Shown here in pieces: positions 14,293-19,360 of a stretch of 19,360 nucleotides of DNA (positions within the stretch are counted from its first letter, which is position 1; every line of letters starts with the position of its first letter). The notes beneath the pieces were generated by a model, which made no database searches, was not told the DNA's origin, and saw only the letters and a program-made list of their open reading frames with translations. The translations under genes were made by a program, and so were the position numbers. Source of the DNA: B46-G9 sp964581175 (GTDB taxonomy: Bacteria; Desulfobacterota; DSM-4660; Desulfatiglandales; Desulfatiglandaceae); the NCBI GenBank assembly GCA_964581175.1, contig CAZONI010000069.1:1-19360 (forward strand), written 5' to 3'.

Positions 14293-15531
14293 ATGAAAAT
14301 TGCCTACCTGGATTGTTTCTCTGGAATCAGCGGGGATATGCTCCTTGGGGCTTTGCTCGATGCCGGAGCTCCCCTTGCCGAACTGGAACACCTCATCGGC
14401 TCACTCCGGATCGAGGGTTGCCGTCTGACGGTGCAGCGGGAGGCGCGAAACGGGATATACGGCACCCGTATCCAGGTTGTGGTCGAGCAGTCCCGGCAGC
14501 GGTCGACGGACTTTCGTGGGATACGGGAGCTCATTTCCCGCTCCTCTCTCCCCGAGGGAGTGAAGGACAAGAGCATCGAGGTCTTTTCTGTCCTGGCCGG
14601 GGCAGAGGCAAGAATCCACAACACTTCTCCTGAGGCAATTCATTTTCACGAAGTGGGGGCAATCGATTCCATCGTGGATATCGTGGGCTGCGTCCATGGG
14701 CTGCTGGGCCTTGACATAGGCAGTGTATATTCCTCCCACGTGCCGCTCGGAAACGGCTTTGTACAGACGGCACATGGGGTCATGCCGATTCCCGCACCGG
14801 CAACAATAGAACTCCTGAAAAATGTGCCGGTTTCTCAGACAGAGATCCCTCATGAGATGGTGACCCCGACGGGTGCAGCCCTGCTGAAGACATTTGCAGA
14901 GGCATTTGGTCCCCTCCCTCCGATGACGGTGGACCACATTGGGTATGGGGTTGGAAGCAGGGACCTGCCCGATCGACCGAACCTTCTCAGGCTTCTTGTG
15001 GGGAGAGAGTCGTGTGAAAAGGTTTGTGAATCAGTGGTAGTCCTGGAAACCAATATCGATGATATCAGCCCTGAATGGGCGGGATATCTCATGGAGCGTC
15101 TCTTTGAGGCGGGAGCGCTGGATGTGAGTTTCGGGCCCATCCATATGAAAAAGAACCGCCCCGGCTTTCAGGTACAGGTTATAACACGGCCAGACCTGAA
15201 AGAACTCCTGACGGATCTCTTGTTTCGGGAATCCGGAACCCTTGGAGTACGATTTTCCTATACCCAGCGGCAGGTTCTTGAAAGGGAAGAGGTGGAAATA
15301 GCAAGTCCCTGGGGGCACATCAGGGCAAAGAAGATTATACCGGCCAACGATACCCCGTATTTGGTCCCTGAATATGAATCCTGCTGCAAAATTGCGCGCG
15401 CGAAGGGCCTTCCCCTCAGGGAAATATATTCCTGGGTCATGGGCCTCAATGCTCGAAAGGAGCCGGTTGATCATCCTTCTTCCCACGGGAAGCGACGGCA
15501 AAATCACTGCGCAGGGATTGCCCGAACTTGA
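14293..15531 (+). CDS. larC: Nickel-pincer cofactor biosynthesis protein LarC (DUF111)
   Basis: This 412-residue protein is LarC, the CTP-dependent enzyme that inserts nickel into the pyridinium bis-thiocarboxylate precursor of the lactate racemase cofactor. It begins MKIAYLDCFSGISGDMLLGA, the family hallmark. It continues with HFHEVGAIDSIVDIVG, HVPLGNGFV, GVMPIPAPAT, EMVTPTGAALL and the C-terminal ETNIDDISPE and GALDVSFGPIHMKKNRPG blocks. In Lactobacillus plantarum the two parts are joined by ribosomal frameshifting; here one uninterrupted frame covers both. LarB, LarE and LarA are not in the window. ATG 14293 has only a weak ribosome site and lies just after a terminator, so larC must have its own promoter or rely on read-through. 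Its TGA overlaps the TTG start of pgpA. Confidence 0.93.
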   Translation: MKIAYLDCFSGISGDMLLGALLDAGAPLAELEHLIGSLRIEGCRLTVQREARNGIYGTRIQVVVEQSRQRSTDFRGIRELISRSSLPEGVKDKSIEVFSVLAGAEARIHNTSPEAIHFHEVGAIDSIVDIVGCVHGLLGLDIGSVYSSHVPLGNGFVQTAHGVMPIPAPATIELLKNVPVSQTEIPHEMVTPTGAALLKTFAEAFGPLPPMTVDHIGYGVGSRDLPDRPNLLRLLVGRESCEKVCESVVVLETNIDDISPEWAGYLMERLFEAGALDVSFGPIHMKKNRPGFQVQVITRPDLKELLTDLLFRESGTLGVRFSYTQRQVLEREEVEIASPWGHIRAKKIIPANDTPYLVPEYESCCKIARAKGLPLREIYSWVMGLNARKEPVDHPSSHGKRRQNHCAGIART

Positions 15532-16049
15532 AGAAAAGAGAGAAGCCTGATACCTTTAAAACGAGGAAGCGTTTCACAGAGAGCGGTGTCTCGGGTAAAG
15601 CTGCGCTTATCCTCGCCACGTGGTTTGGTACGGGCCTCCTCCCGTTTGCTCCCGGCACTTTCGGTACACTGGGGGCAGTGCCCCTTGTCCTGGCGCTGCA
15701 GCATTATCTGCTCGCATGCCGGATTCCTTTTTTTCTCCTTTTTCTGGCTACGGCAATCTGGGCATCCGGCCGCGCTGCGTCCCTTCTTGACACACCTGAC
15801 CCATCCCAGGTGGTCATCGATGAAGTGACCGGCTTTCTGGCGGCTACCGTCCTCTTGCGGTTCTCGTGGCAGGGTCTTGGTGCTGCGTTCATCCTATTCC
15901 GGGTCTTCGATATCCTGAAACCCTTTCCCGTGGGCTTCCTGGATCGCAAAGTAAAGGGAGGCGTCGGGATTGTCCTGGATGATGTCGCGGCAGGGTGCTA
16001 TGCCCTCGGTGTCATGGAAATAATGCAGTATCTGCGACTATCCGGATAG
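15528..16049 (+). CDS. pgpA: Phosphatidylglycerophosphatase A
   Basis: This 173-residue integral membrane enzyme removes phosphate from phosphatidylglycerophosphate to make phosphatidylglycerol. The signature WFGTGLLPFAPGTFGTLGA is at 32-50. The acidic motif VVIDEVTGF (96-103) is followed by RVFDILKPFP (125-134) and GIVLDDVAAG (147-156), with Asp98, Glu99, Asp128 and Asp151/152 as likely metal or catalytic residues. Hydrophobic stretches lie at about 49-63, 67-80, 102-125 and 154-168. The TTG start at 15528 shares TTGA with the larC stop, which suggests coupling. No other in-frame start precedes the conserved part, and AGGG lies 11 bases upstream. The pairing with larC is not obviously functional. 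In many proteobacteria pgpA lies just before cinA and recA, as here. Confidence 0.93.
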   Translation: MKKREKPDTFKTRKRFTESGVSGKAALILATWFGTGLLPFAPGTFGTLGAVPLVLALQHYLLACRIPFFLLFLATAIWASGRAASLLDTPDPSQVVIDEVTGFLAATVLLRFSWQGLGAAFILFRVFDILKPFPVGFLDRKVKGGVGIVLDDVAAGCYALGVMEIMQYLRLSG

Positions 16050-16086
16050 TGTTCATCCATGGATTTTATTGCTCATTCGAAAACCT

Positions 16087-16133
16087 GGTCTTCAGGGACC
16101 GTCGAAGATCCCGCTCCGCGGGAGTCAGAGACC
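16087..16133. other. Structured intergenic segment before cinA (left part)
   Basis: TCCCGC (16109-16114) and GCGGGA (16118-16123) form a six-pair stem with a three-base loop. An outer helix of TGGTCT (16086-16091) with AGACCA (16129-16134) encloses it. GGTC-N6-GACC at 16087-16100 is a separate small palindrome. The purine-rich GGAGTCAGAGACC resembles dispersed intergenic repeats of this bacterial group, from memory. It could be a repeat remnant or a leader structure. No T-run follows, so it is not a clear terminator for pgpA. Confidence 0.4.
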
Positions 16134-16167
16134 AAAGGCTATGCCGTATCAGAAACCAAGGGGATGA

Positions 16168-16242
16168 AGTGAACTAGAGCTAATGGAAAGCGCAGCTTTT
16201 CTATTCAATAGAATGGAAAGAAATTCCTCAACTCTAGTCACT
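16168..16242. repeat. Inverted repeat with internal direct repeat, upstream of cinA
   Basis: AGTGAACTAGAG at 16168-16179 pairs with CTCTAGTCACT at 16232-16242, eleven pairs with one bulged A. Inside lie the 15-base palindrome TTCTATTCAATAGAA (16199-16213) and a direct repeat AATGGAAAG (16182-16190 and 16212-16220). The element ends 44 bases before the cinA GTG. It may be the operator or leader of the cinA-recA group, or a small mobile-repeat remnant. Confidence 0.6.
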
Positions 16243-16286
16243 CTGGAGATACGGGAGCAAACATCACGGAGAAGGGGCACGGGTCT

Positions 16287-17543
16287 GTGAACGGTGAAAT
16301 TATTACCATAGGAAACGAGCTTACTTCCGGGAGGACCCTCGATGTGAATGCCTGGTACACTGCAGGCAGGCTGACGGCCTCCGGCCTTCAGGTAACCCGG
16401 ATCACATCCGTGGGCGACGATTACCCGTCTGTGTCCCGTGCGCTCAGGAGTGCCATGGAAGCATCCCGGTTCGTCATTGTCACCGGCGGGCTCGGGTCAA
16501 CGGAGGATGACCTGACCAATGAGATTGTTTCAAAGGCCCTGAACAGACCCCTCTGCCTGGACAAGGAGATGTTTGAAATAATCAAATATCACGCCCGCAT
16601 GCAGGGAGAGGAGATGTGCAGTGCCCTTGAAAAGCTGGCGTGGATTCCGGACGGTTCAAAGATGCTGAGTCCCGAAGGAAGGGCGTGCGGATTTTCTCTG
16701 GTGGAAAATGGAGTGCAGCTCTATTTCCTTCCGGGCGTCCCCGACCAGATGCGCTACCTCATGGACTGCGCAGTCATTCCCGATCTGCGGAGAATCTATA
16801 AAGAACTTCCGGTGACCATATGCCGCACCCTGAAGGTGTACGGATTGAACGAACCCCGCATCTCAGAGCTTTTCAAGGACATGGACAAAATGGCCGGCAA
16901 CGCTGTCCTGGGTTTTTACCCCCATTTTCCGGAAAACCATATTACGATCAGCCTGACAGCTGAACGAGCCCGGAATGCAAGCCGTGAGCTGGACAGCATA
17001 GAAAAGGAGATCAGGAAAAGGCTCGGGGTTGCCGTATTCGCCACTGGAGACGACTCCATGGCCGAGGTCGTAGGCAGGATCCTTACGGCCAAAAAACTCG
17101 CCGTTTCGGTTGCCGAATCATGCACAGGCGGTCTGATCGGTCATCTCCTGACGACCGTTTCCGGCAGTTCCAGGTATTTTTTGGGAGGGATCATTTCTTA
17201 CAGCAACCAGGCAAAAATGGATCTCCTCGGCGTACAGGCAGATACCCTGGAAAAAAACGGCGCGGTGAGCAATAGAACCGTTCGGGAAATGGCGGAAGGC
17301 ATTCGAAAGAGACTTCATTCGGACATGGGCATAGCCGTCTCCGGCATAGCCGGCCCGGAAGGAGGCAGTAAGCAAAAACCGGTGGGCACGGTTTATTTTG
17401 CCCTGGCGACGGCCCGAGAAACAGTCTCTAAGGGATATCGCTTCTGGGGAAATCGTGAGCATATCAAGCTGAACAGTGCAGTCATGGCCCTGGACTGGAT
17501 GAGGAGGCACGCGAATGGAGATCCGCTCCTTCCTGGCATTTGA
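16287..17543 (+). CDS. cinA: CinA: competence/damage-inducible protein, NMN deamidase / ADP-ribose pyrophosphatase
   Basis: This 418-residue two-domain protein has an N-terminal MoaB-like domain (about 1-250), beginning NGEIITIGNELTSGRTLDVN and with TGGLGSTEDDLTNEIV. That domain carries ADP-ribose pyrophosphatase activity in studied homologs. The C-terminal PncC-like domain (about 258-415) has VAESCTGGLIGHLL from residue 275, YFLGGIISYSN and GIAGPEGGS, and cleaves the amide of nicotinamide mononucleotide for pyridine-nucleotide recycling. Length matches full CinA. The GTG start at 16287 follows AAGGGG; homology begins at residue 2, so no longer start is needed. Its last 29 bases overlap thpR, and recA follows, the common cinA-recA neighbourhood. 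The preceding 237-bp gap has inverted repeats but no typical LexA box. Confidence 0.95.
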   Translation: MNGEIITIGNELTSGRTLDVNAWYTAGRLTASGLQVTRITSVGDDYPSVSRALRSAMEASRFVIVTGGLGSTEDDLTNEIVSKALNRPLCLDKEMFEIIKYHARMQGEEMCSALEKLAWIPDGSKMLSPEGRACGFSLVENGVQLYFLPGVPDQMRYLMDCAVIPDLRRIYKELPVTICRTLKVYGLNEPRISELFKDMDKMAGNAVLGFYPHFPENHITISLTAERARNASRELDSIEKEIRKRLGVAVFATGDDSMAEVVGRILTAKKLAVSVAESCTGGLIGHLLTTVSGSSRYFLGGIISYSNQAKMDLLGVQADTLEKNGAVSNRTVREMAEGIRKRLHSDMGIAVSGIAGPEGGSKQKPVGTVYFALATARETVSKGYRFWGNREHIKLNSAVMALDWMRRHANGDPLLPGI

Positions 17544-18090
17544 TCTTCCCGCAGAGATGCGGGATTCGGTTTCCCTGCTCTCGTCCGAATTGAAACCCCT
17601 TCTCCCTCGTGCCAGGTGGGTCCGTGCCGAGAACATTCATCTGACTATTGTCTTTTTGGGCGAGGTCCCGGAATCTTCCATCGAAGGCATCGCAGGGGTT
17701 GCAAAAAGCGTCTGTGACCGGTATGGTGCTTTTGACATGGCCTTGAGAGGGGTCGGAGTCTTTTCCGGGATCCGCAATCCACGGGTACTCTGGATCGGAC
17801 TCCAGACCGACCTGGAGCGAATATCGTATTTCAGGAATGCACTGCAACGGGAATTGAGGCCTTTCGGGATACAGGAAGAGAAGCGCTCATTTCGCCCCCA
17901 CCTGACCGTATGCCGATTCAGGAAGGGCGCCAAGGGCGGAGAGCCTCTTGCGAAAATCATTAGTGAATACAAAGAGTTTTCAGCCTCTTTCTGCAGGGTT
18001 GAAAGGCTCTTTCTTTTCAAGAGCGAGCTGACTCCAAAGGGTTCAATCTATACGGAGCTCGCGCAATGGCCTCTTTCGGGTACGCGATAG
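17515..18090 (+). CDS. thpR: RNA 2',3'-cyclic phosphodiesterase (ThpR/LigT)
   Basis: This 191-residue member of the 2H phosphoesterase family opens 2',3'-cyclic phosphate ends of RNA to 2'-phosphate. The two catalytic HxTx motifs are HLTI at 42-45 (in IHLTIVFLG) and HLTV at 129-132 (in FRPHLTVCRF). The opening RSFLAFDLP and the segment FSGIRNPRVLW are typical. The physiological substrate in bacteria is uncertain. ATG 17515 has a strong ribosome site, GAGGAGG seven bases upstream, which lies inside the cinA coding region; the genes overlap by 29 bases in different frames. It is 63 bp upstream of recA, and co-transcription with cinA and recA is likely. Confidence 0.95.
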   Translation: MEIRSFLAFDLPAEMRDSVSLLSSELKPLLPRARWVRAENIHLTIVFLGEVPESSIEGIAGVAKSVCDRYGAFDMALRGVGVFSGIRNPRVLWIGLQTDLERISYFRNALQRELRPFGIQEEKRSFRPHLTVCRFRKGAKGGEPLAKIISEYKEFSASFCRVERLFLFKSELTPKGSIYTELAQWPLSGTR

Positions 18091-18153
18091 AGAGCAGGTC
18101 TTCTCGAAAGGCCACGGCGCCGGACATCATCCTTTTTCAGGGAGGAACCATCT

Positions 18154-19191
18154 ATGGATAGAGAACAAGCAGTGGAACAGGCCATATCGCAAATTGAACG
18201 TCAGTTCGGACGAGGTTCCATCATGAAAATGGGCGATGGCAGGGTGCTGGATATTCCAGCTATCTCAACCGGGTCCCTCTCCCTGGACCTTGCATTGGGC
18301 CTTGGCGGAGTCCCTCGCGGCAGGGTCGTGGAGATCTATGGCCCTGAGTCATCCGGCAAGACCACGCTGGCACTCCACATCGTGGCGGAGGCGCAGGCCA
18401 AGGGTGGAATGGTGGCGTTCGTTGACGCTGAACACGCCCTTGACCCTATATATGCGCGCAAGCTGGGGGTGGATGTGGACAGCCTGCTGGTATCCCAGCC
18501 GGACACAGGAGAGCAGGCCCTTGATATTACGGAAATTCTTGTGAGAAGCGGCGGCATTGACGCGCTCGTTATCGATTCGGTTGCAGCGCTTGTGCCCCGG
18601 GCGGAGATCGAAGGAGAAATGGGTGACCAGCATGTGGGGCTCCAGGCCCGCCTCATGTCCCAGGCCCTCCGCAAACTCACTGCAACTATCAGCAAGTCCA
18701 TGACCTGTGTTATTTTTATCAATCAGATCAGGATGAAAATAGGGGTCATGTTCGGGAACCCTGAGACCACCACCGGAGGCAACGCTCTCAAGTTTTACGC
18801 GAGCCAGCGATTGGATATCAGGAGAATCGGGGCCATAAAAGAAGGGGATCAGGTCGTTGGAAACCGAACACGGGTCAAGGTTGTGAAGAACAAGGTCGCA
18901 CCCCCTTTCAAACAGGCTGAATTTGACATTATCTATGGCCATGGGATATCCAAGGAAGGGGACATCCTTGACCTGAGCGTTTCCCTCGGGCTTGTTGAAA
19001 AAAGCGGCGCATGGTATACCTTCGGAGAGGACCGGATCGGTCAGGGGAGGGAGAATGTCAAGCGCTTCCTCTCTGAGAACACGGAGGTGAGAGACCAGAT
19101 CGCGAATCTCATTATGGAGAAGACCGGCCTCAAAAAAAGCACGCTGAAACCGGAAGAGGCATCTGAAGGAGTTGGAAGGACAAAATCATAG
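18154..19191 (+). CDS. recA: Recombinase RecA
   Basis: This 345-residue recombinase binds single-stranded DNA, searches for homology, exchanges strands and triggers LexA cleavage in SOS. Walker A GPESSGKT is at 63-70 and the Walker B region LVIDSVAAL at 138-146. Loop L1 is EIEGEMGDQHVG (151-162). Loop L2 spans about 190-217 (NQIRMKIGVMFGNPETTTGG). The C-terminus is less acidic than in E. coli RecA, ending GVGRTKS. GGGAGG eight bases upstream supports ATG 18154. The 63-bp gap before it contains no CTGT-N8-ACAG or GAAC-N4-GTTC type SOS box and no clear promoter, so expression probably comes from upstream of cinA. No recX follows; alaS starts nine bases after the stop. Confidence 0.99.
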   Translation: MDREQAVEQAISQIERQFGRGSIMKMGDGRVLDIPAISTGSLSLDLALGLGGVPRGRVVEIYGPESSGKTTLALHIVAEAQAKGGMVAFVDAEHALDPIYARKLGVDVDSLLVSQPDTGEQALDITEILVRSGGIDALVIDSVAALVPRAEIEGEMGDQHVGLQARLMSQALRKLTATISKSMTCVIFINQIRMKIGVMFGNPETTTGGNALKFYASQRLDIRRIGAIKEGDQVVGNRTRVKVVKNKVAPPFKQAEFDIIYGHGISKEGDILDLSVSLGLVEKSGAWYTFGEDRIGQGRENVKRFLSENTEVRDQIANLIMEKTGLKKSTLKPEEASEGVGRTKS

Positions 19192-19200
19192 GGAAATAAG

Positions 19201-19360
19201 ATGTTGAATTTCAGACAAATAAGGCAGGAATTTTTTGATTATTTTCTGGCGCGCGGCCACAAACTCGTTCCCAGTTCGTCCCTGGTTCCCCGGGATGATC
19301 CGAGCCTGCTCTTTACCAATGCCGGCATGGTTCAATTCAAAGGCTTGTATTTGGGGGAAG
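19201..19360 (+). CDS. alaS: Alanyl-tRNA synthetase, N-terminal fragment (cut by window edge)
   Basis: 53 codons are visible. Residues 20-50 include HKLVPSSSLVPRDDPSLLF and TNAGMVQFKG, the class II motif 1 region characteristic of AlaRS, which charges tRNA-Ala. The beginning FRQIRQEFFDYFLARG matches the usual opening helix. ATG 19201 follows the recA stop by nine bases, with GGGA seven bases upstream. The recA-alaS order is common in proteobacteria, often with recX between, which is absent here. The rest of the gene lies beyond the window. Confidence 0.95.
   Translation, partial: MLNFRQIRQEFFDYFLARGHKLVPSSSLVPRDDPSLLFTNAGMVQFKGLYLGE

Noticed and set aside
12928..14391. 487-codon open frame on the minus strand
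   Set aside because: It is antisense to the Fe-S oxidoreductase gene, whose cysteine motifs are unambiguous; the reverse frame shows no recognisable domain.
16087..16133. Possible tRNA or tRNA remnant in the pgpA-cinA gap
   Set aside because: The stem-loops do not form a cloverleaf, and no T-loop consensus or acceptor pairing was found.
1..19360. CRISPR array, insertion sequence, prophage or toxin-antitoxin genes
   Set aside because: I found no regularly spaced repeats, transposase or integrase motifs or small paired toxin-like ORFs on either strand.

Overview
The window (about 55-60% G+C by eye) reads as chromosomal housekeeping and metabolic DNA from an anaerobic member of the former Deltaproteobacteria (Desulfobacterota, Syntrophus/Syntrophobacter/Geobacter-like). 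This placement is an inference. It rests on an HdrD-like iron-sulfur oxidoreductase, a PflX-type radical SAM protein, MocA and LarC cofactor genes, TrpB2, a near-consensus sigma-54 promoter and a Geobacter-like short RdgC. No rRNA, tRNA, CRISPR, transposase or phage gene was found.

Layout. Positions 3-515 (+) hold the C-terminal end of a B12-binding/DUF4070-type radical SAM protein. It converges, 4 bp apart, on a minus-strand block running leftward from 4743: a PAS histidine kinase with a degenerate receiver domain (3064-4743), rarA overlapping it by 11 bp (1773-3074), and two ORFs overlapping by ATGA (1047-1676 and 520-1050). These two look like the N- and C-terminal halves of RdgC encoded separately. 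A divergent intergenic region (4744-5011) carries a 23-bp inverted repeat. dnaE follows on the plus strand (5012-8512, TTG start behind a perfect ribosome binding site) and converges on a minus-strand group: a MocA-like cytidylyltransferase (8528-9157), trpB2 (9286-10662) and a secreted fibronectin/Ig-like protein (11051-11683) with a sigma-54 promoter.

From 12034 to the right edge everything is on the plus strand. A PflX-like radical SAM protein is followed by an HdrD-like Fe-S oxidoreductase and a strong intrinsic terminator (14238-14268). Next come larC, whose stop codon overlaps the TTG start of pgpA, and a 237-bp structured gap. The last group is cinA-thpR-recA-alaS, tightly spaced, with alaS cut by the window edge.

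Two themes stand out. The first is genome maintenance: the replicative polymerase (dnaE), fork rescue (rarA), a RecA antagonist (rdgC halves) and recA all lie within 19 kb. The second is anaerobic cofactor and redox metabolism: molybdopterin cytidylylation, nickel-pincer cofactor, radical SAM and [4Fe-4S] electron transfer. The most unusual items are the split RdgC, the kinase/pseudo-receiver coupled to rarA, the sigma-54 promoter on the exported Ig-like protein and the long inverted repeat between the kinase and dnaE. I saw no unmistakably new multi-gene system.
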